From: CANDOC01 sp965261725
GTDB lineage: Bacteria > Pseudomonadota > Gammaproteobacteria > Pseudomonadales > Endozoicomonadaceae
Length of the DNA: 64,000 bases
Reading direction: 5' to 3'
NCBI GenBank assembly: GCA_965261725.1
Contig: CBDHDU010000011.1
Coordinates: 1-64,000 of the forward strand
Below, piece after piece: positions 36,601 to 46,434 of the stretch (positions are counted from its first letter, which is position 1; every line of letters begins with the position of its first letter). The notes below the pieces were generated by a model. The model saw only the letters and a list, made by a program, of their open reading frames with translations. It was not told the origin of the DNA and searched no databases. The position numbers and the translations under genes are program-made.

Positions 36601-39600
36601 AGTTCACTGTCGGGATTCAGATTTTGGCTGTAATGGAGATCTATCTGGTGCAACCCGGCATCAAGTTCTATTGGTTTTGACAAGGTTTCCGGTTCAGTTT
36701 CCCAAAGACTGAAAAAGACTTCTTTTTGATCAATAAATAATCTTGCCGCTTCTTCCTGCCCTGCAGCAAAACGATAGGTTCCGGGTTCGTATATTGATAA
36801 CTGCCCCCGCAGGTTATAGCCAGCATTATTCCAACCAGATTTAGGTATCTTTACAAATCCTTCGGTACAGTAATGTGCTTTAGGTTTTGCCGAGATAAAG
36901 TCACTTTCTGAAAGCAGGTTATCTTTTGCTGCTTTTTCCTGTATATCATAGCCTTTTAACAGGAAGTACAACGATGAAGGGATACTGCAGGCCGTTGCTG
37001 GAACAGGCTGGATCCTTGATGCGGTATCTGCACCCCGATACCTCAATTGAAAATCGCTTATAACATTCCATGTACCATCATCCTGGTTATTATTGGAAGT
37101 ATCATCTAAGCAATGTGAGCAGACGACTTCAACAACATGAAATCCTGACGATAACGATACTTTTGCCGAAGATTCCTCTCCTTCTCCTTTACTGTCGATC
37201 AGAGTATTGCCATTAATAATCAGCCGGAAAGCTTCAGGAGAAAGGGACCAGAATGCGTATTCTCCCTGATTATCTATTTTCAGCCGAGTTTTGAAATGAG
37301 CCACATACTTATCAGCAACATTATCTGTTTCTGACATCAGATGCCTTATCCCCAGTCCAGCACACACACCTTGTTTAGATGGCGTTAGAGCTGATAAATC
37401 TGGTATTTCTTTATAAGCCCCATCATAACGATGGAAAAAGACTGCAGGAATCGTTTCAGGAAGTGCCCAGATGTGTTTTTCAATTGATTGGAACTGATTA
37501 TTGGTATCTGCCCCCTTATAAACAACATCAAGGTGAATACCACCGTCTTTCTGGAAGAATTCAATCGTCACCGGATGCTGACCAGCCGTTAGTTTGATAC
37601 GACCATTTCGTTCTCTCGCACTGTGTATCTGATCGTTGTGCACAACAAGCTGGTCGTTAATAAATAACATGGAGCCATCATCCGAATTGACTCGGAAGTG
37701 ATATTCGCCACTGTTATTGATCCGCAGCATCCCCTTAAAACGAAGAGCAAAGTGCTCTCTCTGCCAGCCTGCATAGTAAGCGGTAACATCAATCAGTTTG
37801 GCGCTTGGTGCCGTCCCTATATAACGTGCGGCACTTTTATTGTAGCTGCGGTCAAGCAGGGCACGCTCAACGGGTAAGGATAAAACATTATTGGGAATAT
37901 CTGTCTTTTCATTACCTGTATCAGGTCCCTGATAAGCAACTGAGAGTCCATAGTCGATTCGGTGATTGAAGTAGCGCAGCTCGATCGTGTGAAAACCTGC
38001 ACTAAGTGATATGGGTGCTGAACCTCGTTCTTCTGCATACCCCAGTCGGTCAAAGACAATAATTTCCGTATCATCAATACTCAGTGTACAGCCATCATCG
38101 ACCGTTACAAAAAATTGATAATTTCCCGCTTCAGTGATTTTAATACCACCCCAGAAACAAGCGGCAAAATTATGCGGCCCTGCTCCCGGTAAGGTATCCA
38201 AAGTAAACTTTGGCATAAACCCACTATGAACCGGTAATAAATCAACAAAGTCAGGAACATTCGTAAACAGCGTGTCTGCAGGGGCCGTGTAATAAGAATA
38301 ACGCAGCAGTGGCACTGCTTCGGGCAGCATCAGGCGGTATCCGGGAATAGTGGTTTTCTTCCCGTCCGTATCCGGCCCCTGATAATACACATTGAAAACA
38401 ATGCCTCCCCCCCACTGGATAAAATAAATGGTGAGCGGGTGGTCACCGGCTTTCAGGTCAATCTCAGCTGAATACTCTTGCGAATATTCAGGTGCATCAA
38501 CCACCAGTTTGTCATCAATATACAGCTTTCCATTATCATCAGCGCGATAGAAAAACTTATAGGTTCCGGCTGCTGAAATCTTCAGCCTGCACATAAACCG
38601 CTGGGCAACCCATTCGTTACGGTCACGATCTTCAATCGTTAACCTGTCGGTTATCCCGCTATAAACAGGCGTCAGTTTATCGAACTCACTTATATCAGAT
38701 TTGATATTATTATTCGGTGGTATGTGATAATAATCATAATGCACCCCCATCATATCCGGGGTGTAAACTTCGGTATACAACACCTGATCCATAGGATAAA
38801 TATCACCGTACAATAACGGTAATTCAGCAATATCCGTTTCAGGGTCAAAGCGCGATGTTGTTTTTCCGCTGATATTATCAATTCGCTTTCGGTCAATCAG
38901 GGTGCCGTATATCTTCTCCGAATCTTCAGCATCAAAAGGTGCTGCCGTATCAGTCAGAGCCACAAAGGAGTTAGGCAGAAAGTTTCGCAGGCTATAGCGA
39001 GGAAGGCGAATCTGTTGAATAATTTCCGGCACGTCATCATCAGCGGAAACATTAAAAAAGGAGCTTACTGCGCCATCAGGGGAAACCAGTTTTTCCTTAT
39101 CTGTTACAGCCTGTTTTTTTAGTTCAAGTGCAAGCAGCCGTGAAGCAACAGGGTTGAACAACCCCTTGGTCTCTTCGTTAAATGTATTATCCTGAATACC
39201 GCCAGCACGTAATGGATCAAACAGGTACTGTAACCATTTGGCCGTCATTTCATGTTTTTTCTGACTCGCCAGCGTTTCGATAATCAACATAGGTGCATGG
39301 TAAAACAGCTCCCAGAAATAAGTACCATAAACACCGTCAAAATCAATCTGGCTTCCATCCTCAAGTGCCGGTAACTGTACTGATGAATCTGGATTAAAAC
39401 GACTGAAAGGATGTAATTCTACCGGTGGTTTCTGTTGTGACCGAACATCCAACAGTCTGGGAATACCACCGATGCGGATACGATTATCCAGATCATCGAC
39501 CGCCATCGTGGTTAACCGGGAGATTTCTATCTCTTCATCACCAAACTGAACCAGATCAAATAACTGCCGCCGCGCGACTACCAGTGCACTAATAACCGTT

Positions 39601-42600
39601 GTTGTTTTCTGCCGCTGTTCGCGCTCTTTTGAAGTACGACCAGACAAATTCTCATATAAATAGGTTGTACTGGGGTGGTTCAGCTCACAGTTGACCGATA
39701 CCGCTTTGTAGGTTGCTGAGTCTTCAATCGCCTTGGTGCTGGATTTAACCTTACATAAAAAGCTTTCCTGCCCGGTATTCAGAATAAACGCACCCGGCAG
39801 GTTTTTAACGGGCATGACCTGATATTCCTGCGCACCATCTGCAGTCAGAATGCGCTGAACCTGTTGCGAACGAATTCCATAAGTTCTGGCCAGAGATGGT
39901 GTCAGAGCATTAGACGATCCGAGATAAATATCCTGGGATGAACGGCTGCCCTTATCCTTGATATCTAAATCATAAAAACAGTCATTTTCCTGATAACCAA
40001 TCAGTGAAAAATCACCGCCATAAGGAGATAAAGAAACCTCATTCAGATTCTGATCAAAACTACGAACCGGATTCAATGGAGTAAGGAACGGCCCGTAACT
40101 GGAAAGAAAGTCAACCAGTGGATGATATTTTACACCTCGTAACCGCAAGCTATTATTGACGTTACCACTGGCCTCAATAAAGTCAAAAAAAGCAGATCTC
40201 AGCAGGTTCGTAACATTATTTTTTGAGTCATCATTTAATGCGGTGACAACAGATTCAAGCTCATAATCAATCGCGATGTCCTGCGGGGTTTCCAGCAAAA
40301 TACTGCCATCATCGGCGATATAACCTTTATCTATTAATCGCTGCCAGTAAACCGTGCGAAGATCCTGATTATTTGCGGTATAAACCTGTGGTCCCCATAC
40401 ATCACTCCACTCTGACAGCTTTTCTTTACGGGCGGTTTTAAGCCCTACAGTTTTCAGTTCTTCCGGCACAATATACCGCACCAGATAAGCTGCAAGTGGC
40501 GTCAGATCATCCAGTGAGATTCTGGTTTTTTTACGGATTACTGTTCCTTTTGGCTGTTGCAGTTCCTGCATTTCTGTTGGTTGGAAAAGCAGTTTTTTAC
40601 TGTAGTCATCCTCGCTGAAATCCCATAAACGGAAAAAACTGTCACCGGACGTTTCCAGACGTGGCTCAAGGTTCAGTACAGAAAGGGCATTCACCAGCTT
40701 ACTGTAAAAGTAACGATAGTCTTCATCACCATCACTGCGGGCAGCATTAGGTGTCAGATGACGATTATTCAGGTCATTTTTATTCAGTAGCGGGCCGTAA
40801 AGTAATGATAAACGAGGCCCGATACCTCCCTGAGCAGGAACATTGAAGACCTGAACTTTACGCCAGTACTCCTGATCCATGTCAAATACAGCACTGCCAC
40901 TGCCAAACTGGGTATTGAATTGTTTGACAAAAGGATCATCCCCTTCACTGTGCTGGTAATAAACAACATCATCTTTTACCAGTGTCTGGGGAGGAAGCCA
41001 GTTACCATTGGATTTTTGATAAGAGCATTTGATCGATATTTTATAAAGCTGATGTTCTGTTTCGCCAGCATCCGTTGCATTCAGTTTTTTCAGGCACCGT
41101 TGATACTGACTAATCGAAAGGTTCGTGGATATTCTGTTAAGCCTGAGTTGTTCCCGCCGTTTCTGATCACGTTCTTCAGCAAGTTCTCTGTCCGTTTGTT
41201 CAATCGCTGATTCACGCTGATCGATCAAACCGACAAAAAAGTTCTTCAAACCATCGATTGCTTCAGTAAATGAATTACCCTGAATACTTTTTTTCAATTC
41301 ACCTGACAGGAAGTTCAATGATGAATTTTGACTTTCAAGTAGCGAATTTATCAGCGCTCTAACATAGGTTTCATTCTCTCCTGTAACTGTTTTGACCGCC
41401 GCATTAAGTTGCTCGGTATATGAATTAATAATATCAATTTGCGACGTAATGATATCAACTTGTCTTTTTTGTTTAACCGCCTTTTCCCTGACTTTCTTTT
41501 TGACCTCAGCATCTTTGCCTTTCTGATCCTCAAGCGCATCCTCAAGGCCATCAATAATAGCTTCCTGAATCTTGATATTGGCATCAAAAATGGCTTTTTC
41601 AGCGCCTGTCTTCTCGGATGCCCTAGCTTGAAGATTTTGAAGTGAAGCTTGCAGTTTCTCTCTTTGGCGCCTGATTTTTTTCTGCTCGGCAGATTCTTTC
41701 TCCTGTTGCTGATCCCCTTTTCTATCCTTAGATCCGACTTTTTCAGAATCAGCTTTTGTCTGTTTCGTCAGTTCGACCCAAAATACAAACAGTTTATTGA
41801 ATGCATAAACCGGCGTAATGGTATCGGCCTGAATAGTATTAATATCAATCTTTCTCCAGTGTTCCCAAATCCCGGTAGCAACATTCTGGACTGTATAATA
41901 ATAATCATAGGGTTCATCGATTGTACGTCCAAAAAGGAATAGCTTTTCTTCCCGGCTATCACCTTCTCCGGCATAACAGTAACAGGAATCAACAATTTTT
42001 AGCCGTGCTAACGTCTGGAACTGATCAACATAATTCAGGAAAGCTTTTTCAACATGTTCCTCATCTTGCAAGTCAGCTTGAACCAACTCTTCCTGCAGTT
42101 TTTTAAACAGGTCTGTCTTTTCTTTACGTAATGACGCTTCAATCGTGTTTTCCGGATATAAAAAGACTTTACGGTTGGCCTCCCATACCCGATATTCGAG
42201 CATCCACTCCCACCAAGGCTCTGGAATCGTCAGGTTTTGAATACCCCGCTCAAGACCAAGACGGCAACGCTGTAAATAAAGCTGGCAGCTGGCATAAGCC
42301 GAAACAACCAGAGACGTTTTTTCCATGCCATGGCGTTTGACATCAATCAGCAGATACTCAAACAGATCAACGTCATTATCAATATCAGGGAAATCCTGCT
42401 GTATTTGCCACAAAGCAATACTGAGCAGGACATCTCTTAACTTCTCGTTAAGTGTTTTCTGTATCTGTTCATCTACTTCTTTTTGGCGATGACCTTCGTA
42501 ACGGCATAAAACCGACTGACGAACCTGCTCCGCCAGATCCGGGCAAATAGCAGTTGGATCAGCCAATTTTATTAAAAGATGGCTATCCAGATCTGTCCTT

Positions 42601-45263
42601 TTAGCCAACTCCCAGAGGCCATGAATCAGTTTAAGCTGTTCTATACGGCTATTGAATCGTGTTTCAGCCAGATCAGCTATCGGTTCTAACTGCGTTTTCT
42701 CCCACCCTGAAGCCTGCATCAATAGCTCCAGAGCGGTTGAATTATCCAGTGTCTTCGATTCTATGTATTCAAAAAACCGGTTTTCTTTATCATTAAAATC
42801 TGCAAACACCACCCGGACACTACAAAGATGCTGTAACTGTTTAAATGATAAGGCGTTAAAATCAGCAGGCAAATTATACTGATCGGGGTGCCCGATCACA
42901 CTTAAAAGCAGGCTCTCATTCAGGTCAAGCTTTTGGAAAAGCATCAACGCTCTGGCCAGCGTGATCATCACCGGCTCAACAGATTCCGGAGTATCATGCA
43001 AAAGCGAACGATGCCAGCCCTCATCCAGATTCACCCATGAGGCAAGACAACTAATCACGGCAGGAGTTGTCTGGTAAAAGTTTGCAAGCTCCTGCTTCAG
43101 AGCATCCTCAGTGCCAGAATCACTTTCTTCCGCGCCTTGTTCAGTACCACCTTCACTAACTCCACTCAAGAGCACATCACGCGTATTTTTCTGCCATTCA
43201 GCCAGATCCTGATTTTTCCAGGAAGCTTTTACCTGTTCAGAGATGACGCCTGAAAGTACATATTTTAATTCAGCGACACTCATATTATTCTGCTCAAGCC
43301 ACCGGGCACTCTTCACAGCGTTCAAAAGCTGGTCAATAAGCGATGATTCATCCCCTGTTGTCGCTACCAGATCAAACAACCCTGTACAGTCATCAATGCT
43401 GATACCTAGCAACGTGCTCAAACGGCTAAAACGATAAAAAGCAGACAATGTCGGAACATCTAGAATGACATATTTCTCACTATTAACTTCATCATGAATA
43501 GCGAGCCAGCTTGCAAGTGATATAAACTCACTGTTTTTATTACGGATACCCAACGCTGAACGTAGATTATTAACCCGCTGAGCAACTACAGAATCTTCGA
43601 TTACACCCGTAATGTCCCAGCGTGATGCCTCATCCTTGTACAGCAAATTTTCTCGTGTAACGGGATGGTACGGTGTTTCTGTATGCCGGTTAAACGTATC
43701 ATCAAAAGGAGTATTATCCTGTCCCCCATAGGTTTTAAGGCTTCCAATAACAGGAATCGTGTCGTCAAGTGATACTGAAAGCAGCTCACTCAGTTTTTTC
43801 ACTTTACTCAAAAAGAGTAAGAATGATTCATCAAGACAATCCTGATTTTGAATATCCAGGCGATACATTTCGGCATAGATGTGAAATAACCAGTCCAGAT
43901 TTTCAAAAGAGATATCCAGTTTTTTACTCAAACGGACAAATCGGTTTAAACGGTCAAGGCGGTGATAAAAATCCATACACACCTGATCAGAAAAATCTTT
44001 TCCTGACCTGCCATCTGAAACTAACAGATTATCAATGTATTCATCACTTCCCTTGAGATCAAGCAGCATGGGGCTGGAGTCTTTCAACCCCTGATTAATG
44101 TAAAACCCGGCACTCAAACCTGCCAGCAATTCACTTTTCGACAAATTCTGTTCAAATAGTTGCCTGAGTTGTTTGAAATCCAGATTAGTACGACTGGAAA
44201 ACTCAGTCGCTTTTACTAACGCCTTCAAACTGGTAACAGTAGGTTCTTCAACAAGAATTCCGTAACCATTACAAAGCGTTGCAGCATCAATTGTCTTATC
44301 TTTAAAAAAAAGATCAGCATCTGCTCTTGTAATATTGAGCATTTCAAATACAACAATAAAATCTGACCGCTGACATTTTTGATAAATATCAGCCAGTTCT
44401 ATTTTATTTTGTTTAAGATAAGCACGCGTTTTAGTTAACGATAGATTAAACGGGAGTGTATTAGGATAGACCTGTGTTTCCAGTGCGTCATAAACAGCCC
44501 TCTGATCTTTTTTATCATTTTCACTTTGCGCAGCCAGTAAATAATTTTTCAACAATCCATTCAAAACATCATTAACAATTTCTATATAGGGCACTTCTTT
44601 ATGTGTACTGTCATGATCAAGCAAAATTTCAGTTAAATCAGGGCGTCGAAATGATATTTTTAGTTTTTCAGGAATCAGCGCATTATTCGGATCGGATACA
44701 TATTGGTCAATTATTTTCAATAAATCAGACAAATAAGCTGAAGCACTGAAAATAGAACGCGAAGCATCAATTTGTTGATAATTTTGGTTGCCGAATAAAT
44801 CAGCATAACTGGGAATATTTTCAAAGTACTCCGGAATTTCTTCTCCAACATTATTACCCGGCATTTTGCGAAAATGCGTAGCGGTTGCAAGATTTGCCGC
44901 ATTTCCCCACATGTGCAGCGTCTGTTGCTTTATACCGGCTGCTTTGTGATAAATATCAGTTGCACTGCCCCCTCCCGGCAACTGTTGGCCTACCTTGTCA
45001 ACAAACTGCTGCTCAGATAGTGCTGTAATGCCATTGGCTGAATCAAAACCAAGATCAAGCAATCGTTCAACATCAGCCTCATCCAAATTTAAGCGGAACA
45101 AACGTTGCATCGCCATTAGCTGATCTAATAATGACTCTTTTTCAACATTGTCATCTGATTCAGGCCATGACAGGTTATCTAATGCAACCTGATCCTGAAA
45201 ATCAAACGAACATACATCAAAAGAAGGATTAAGCTTCCGGAAATTTTCTATATGTACAATCAT
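33699..45263 (-). CDS. Tc toxin TcA, giant form with coiled-coil insertion and five PA14-like modules
   Basis: 3854 aa; TcA proteins are usually about 2400-2500 aa. N-terminal VRP1 region (residues ~1-250: DLFGNQNYQQID, SIFSASAYLSDLLKI, FRRPDLTEILLD). The alpha-helical shell continues to ~1100, then a neuraminidase-like stretch around 1120-1165 (FLFGRTIDEPYDYYYTV). A Lys/Glu/Gln-rich coiled-coil insertion spans ~1168-1400. Five consecutive PA14-like beta modules occupy ~2150-2915, each with the pattern F-x-L-K-I-x-x-x-G-x-Y-x-F, x-D-D-x-x-x-L-x-I-D and a closing YxGxDT. The central channel shaft and TcB-binding end (~3220-3854) include YKQEEADFLKDKFTN and LEIEKTISLRQHFP. TcA forms the pentameric pore that binds cells and injects the TcC toxin. 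PA14 modules often bind glycans, so these may set host specificity. Confidence 0.92.
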   Translation of the reverse strand: MIVHIENFRKLNPSFDVCSFDFQDQVALDNLSWPESDDNVEKESLLDQLMAMQRLFRLNLDEADVERLLDLGFDSANGITALSEQQFVDKVGQQLPGGGSATDIYHKAAGIKQQTLHMWGNAANLATATHFRKMPGNNVGEEIPEYFENIPSYADLFGNQNYQQIDASRSIFSASAYLSDLLKIIDQYVSDPNNALIPEKLKISFRRPDLTEILLDHDSTHKEVPYIEIVNDVLNGLLKNYLLAAQSENDKKDQRAVYDALETQVYPNTLPFNLSLTKTRAYLKQNKIELADIYQKCQRSDFIVVFEMLNITRADADLFFKDKTIDAATLCNGYGILVEEPTVTSLKALVKATEFSSRTNLDFKQLRQLFEQNLSKSELLAGLSAGFYINQGLKDSSPMLLDLKGSDEYIDNLLVSDGRSGKDFSDQVCMDFYHRLDRLNRFVRLSKKLDISFENLDWLFHIYAEMYRLDIQNQDCLDESFLLFLSKVKKLSELLSVSLDDTIPVIGSLKTYGGQDNTPFDDTFNRHTETPYHPVTRENLLYKDEASRWDITGVIEDSVVAQRVNNLRSALGIRNKNSEFISLASWLAIHDEVNSEKYVILDVPTLSAFYRFSRLSTLLGISIDDCTGLFDLVATTGDESSLIDQLLNAVKSARWLEQNNMSVAELKYVLSGVISEQVKASWKNQDLAEWQKNTRDVLLSGVSEGGTEQGAEESDSGTEDALKQELANFYQTTPAVISCLASWVNLDEGWHRSLLHDTPESVEPVMITLARALMLFQKLDLNESLLLSVIGHPDQYNLPADFNALSFKQLQHLCSVRVVFADFNDKENRFFEYIESKTLDNSTALELLMQASGWEKTQLEPIADLAETRFNSRIEQLKLIHGLWELAKRTDLDSHLLIKLADPTAICPDLAEQVRQSVLCRYEGHRQKEVDEQIQKTLNEKLRDVLLSIALWQIQQDFPDIDNDVDLFEYLLIDVKRHGMEKTSLVVSAYASCQLYLQRCRLGLERGIQNLTIPEPWWEWMLEYRVWEANRKVFLYPENTIEASLRKEKTDLFKKLQEELVQADLQDEEHVEKAFLNYVDQFQTLARLKIVDSCYCYAGEGDSREEKLFLFGRTIDEPYDYYYTVQNVATGIWEHWRKIDINTIQADTITPVYAFNKLFVFWVELTKQTKADSEKVGSKDRKGDQQQEKESAEQKKIRRQREKLQASLQNLQARASEKTGAEKAIFDANIKIQEAIIDGLEDALEDQKGKDAEVKKKVREKAVKQKRQVDIITSQIDIINSYTEQLNAAVKTVTGENETYVRALINSLLESQNSSLNFLSGELKKSIQGNSFTEAIDGLKNFFVGLIDQRESAIEQTDRELAEERDQKRREQLRLNRISTNLSISQYQRCLKKLNATDAGETEHQLYKISIKCSYQKSNGNWLPPQTLVKDDVVYYQHSEGDDPFVKQFNTQFGSGSAVFDMDQEYWRKVQVFNVPAQGGIGPRLSLLYGPLLNKNDLNNRHLTPNAARSDGDEDYRYFYSKLVNALSVLNLEPRLETSGDSFFRLWDFSEDDYSKKLLFQPTEMQELQQPKGTVIRKKTRISLDDLTPLAAYLVRYIVPEELKTVGLKTARKEKLSEWSDVWGPQVYTANNQDLRTVYWQRLIDKGYIADDGSILLETPQDIAIDYELESVVTALNDDSKNNVTNLLRSAFFDFIEASGNVNNSLRLRGVKYHPLVDFLSSYGPFLTPLNPVRSFDQNLNEVSLSPYGGDFSLIGYQENDCFYDLDIKDKGSRSSQDIYLGSSNALTPSLARTYGIRSQQVQRILTADGAQEYQVMPVKNLPGAFILNTGQESFLCKVKSSTKAIEDSATYKAVSVNCELNHPSTTYLYENLSGRTSKEREQRQKTTTVISALVVARRQLFDLVQFGDEEIEISRLTTMAVDDLDNRIRIGGIPRLLDVRSQQKPPVELHPFSRFNPDSSVQLPALEDGSQIDFDGVYGTYFWELFYHAPMLIIETLASQKKHEMTAKWLQYLFDPLRAGGIQDNTFNEETKGLFNPVASRLLALELKKQAVTDKEKLVSPDGAVSSFFNVSADDDVPEIIQQIRLPRYSLRNFLPNSFVALTDTAAPFDAEDSEKIYGTLIDRKRIDNISGKTTSRFDPETDIAELPLLYGDIYPMDQVLYTEVYTPDMMGVHYDYYHIPPNNNIKSDISEFDKLTPVYSGITDRLTIEDRDRNEWVAQRFMCRLKISAAGTYKFFYRADDNGKLYIDDKLVVDAPEYSQEYSAEIDLKAGDHPLTIYFIQWGGGIVFNVYYQGPDTDGKKTTIPGYRLMLPEAVPLLRYSYYTAPADTLFTNVPDFVDLLPVHSGFMPKFTLDTLPGAGPHNFAACFWGGIKITEAGNYQFFVTVDDGCTLSIDDTEIIVFDRLGYAEERGSAPISLSAGFHTIELRYFNHRIDYGLSVAYQGPDTGNEKTDIPNNVLSLPVERALLDRSYNKSAARYIGTAPSAKLIDVTAYYAGWQREHFALRFKGMLRINNSGEYHFRVNSDDGSMLFINDQLVVHNDQIHSARERNGRIKLTAGQHPVTIEFFQKDGGIHLDVVYKGADTNNQFQSIEKHIWALPETIPAVFFHRYDGAYKEIPDLSALTPSKQGVCAGLGIRHLMSETDNVADKYVAHFKTRLKIDNQGEYAFWSLSPEAFRLIINGNTLIDSKGEGEESSAKVSLSSGFHVVEVVCSHCLDDTSNNNQDDGTWNVISDFQLRYRGADTASRIQPVPATACSIPSSLYFLLKGYDIQEKAAKDNLLSESDFISAKPKAHYCTEGFVKIPKSGWNNAGYNLRGQLSIYEPGTYRFAAGQEEAARLFIDQKEVFFSLWETEPETLSKPIELDAGLHQIDLHYSQNLNPDSELTICYHGPDTDGVMRPVSPKELRLPPAAADHIHRIMTRSIGLNPVELKQVKKILLNWQVSKPSSNYWGFQPFRNHQLKTVREIFGNQAAIALNRRRPFDPHAIARLRIGAYEKAIVMKYMDNLLDKGDELFIQSTRESVNLALLYYAYVYELLGTRPRALGQLQLPPAKTYTQLKNTAGRQPEKTAGTKDSACQSSVPDFLVSMENALPEQGICQAEQSDQAADMPFVMGIDGYFMVPENDRLVKYWDKIEDRLYKIRNGLDIKGQRQILPLFEAPIDPAALVRAAASGGGLASSSRSRPEVPHYRFAYLITRAREFCNNLIQFGQGLLSVLEKADAEHLARLRVTQESGLLNLTTAMKEHQIDEQKKQLEGLNFSKESAVYRNKYYDTLIKRGWNAGEKTNVALTSASIVCQGIGTGLTALAIPGYLVPNIYGLAVGGMQFGTAIGTGGQISFALAQTLSQSAGLAATVAQYERRKEEWELQQRIAEYDVSNLEQQIAGAEARVGTAEQDLKTHQQSITYKQEEADFLKDKFTNKELYNWCVQRLSTFYYQAYNDVRNFSLSTQAAYNYELNRNDSFFEIEDWDHQHKGLLAGEGLLFNLNRMEQAYLANDVRRLEIEKTISLRQHFPREFFEFKWGDANGRKGVIEFNLNQAMFDFDYPGHYFRQIKSISVSIPAIIGPYQNLHATLVQLGNSVVLEPDTSAARHLVSRSLPDIDATDAPDTSVLRESWKSSQQIAISRGVDDSGVFNLDFNDPRYLPFENTGAVSTWQLTMPPETNRINFGNLSDIIVRVRYTALDGGEKYRKDIQGLYQGRKALQPYLHTKAIELKQAYPDQWRYIIKGEADNDKLSFVFPVTDDAVLTSMQNIDLKSVLVRLKTAGKETVQGAGFLTLTFGEGDPQKLNIRENVGEIISPAISSSCEPAYWTLTFDLKQAPKELLEADSASINEQILQDMAVILVYQTHLFG

Positions 45264-45453
45264 TTGTTACATCTTTAGATAGGTCAACAGAATGTTTTCA
45301 GACTCACACAAGTCAGTGTAAAATCAAATGTCGTCTACATAAACCATAACAGTCTTATATTAAATAAAATCATTAATATAATAGTAAAACAGAGATTTTA
45401 GTTAAGACCGTTGCAAGAGAAATGTCTAGACATAATACGACAAACAATGATTA
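45264..45453 (-). promoter_or_regulatory. AT-rich leader upstream of the Tc toxin operon
   Basis: 190 bp between the tcA start and the IS1595 element, strongly AT-rich in the half distal to tcA (TTAATATAATAGTAAAACAG on the + strand). It probably holds the promoter, but I see no unambiguous -35/-10 pair. Only a weak purine stretch (AAAGATG) precedes the tcA ATG. The IS1595 insertion at 45454 cuts off anything further upstream, so original control elements may be lost. Confidence 0.35.
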
Positions 45454-46434
45454 GGCTAAGTTCCCGGAGATAGTTGAAAGCACCAATGTTCCATGATTTT
45501 TCTGACGAATCGGTCAGTGCTTAGCTGAACGGCTTCTGACAGATCTCGCTTCCAAGCCAGGTAATGCGGGAGATAGCGGGTAGCCACTCCCCGAAACACA
45601 CCACCAATCCAGCGCTTTAAATGGCTATGGTAAGCATTAACGTGTTGAATATGATAGACACCTTCCAGAACATGCTGGCCTGCCGAGGTAACCAGTTCCT
45701 TAAACTCAAATCCAAGCTTCTCTGCAAGCTTTTCATGTGCAAGGTGTGCATCCGCACAGACCGTTGCTTAATCGATATACGACCGTTTAAATGGCGGCAC
45801 AACTCATTAGCACTTTCGTTTTCCAAAATACCATCAACAGTGTGCCGTTCACGGTCTCTGGCTACCATTACCGGGACTTTCCGAGCTTTGTTCGGATCAT
45901 CTCCGCGTTTTCGAGAAGGCCTTGGCAGGTCTTTCCTCTGCCCTTTAAATGATTCACGAAAAAAAGTTTCATCAAGCTCTGTGATGCCACAAAGCTCTTC
46001 TGCCTGATCATTATTTATGACCTCAAGAAAGCAGTGGCGCCATCGGAAGGCCGTTTTCAGGTTAATATCATACTCACTGGCTGCCGAGCGCAGTGTCATG
46101 GAGTAAGTCATACCCGTGAGGTAGTTATTCCATTTTTCCGGATATCTAAGCCTTGCCAAAGGGGTCTTGCTGAATGCATTGAAAGTCACTTTGCATGACT
46201 TGCAGCGGTAGCGCTGCCGCCCGCTTTGAAAGCCCCAGCGATGAATATTATGGTCTTTACACACGGGACATTCCGGATGTTCAGCAAAGCGAGATAATAT
46301 GCTTGCTTCAAGATCAGGTGTGGCAGGTGGATTATTTACAGATGATTCTCTTTCTATAACATCAGATTCAGGTTTTTCTACTATATCCTCATCCGGTATT
46401 CGGGCATTGAGCAGTGTCCTGTCAAGAATTTTCC

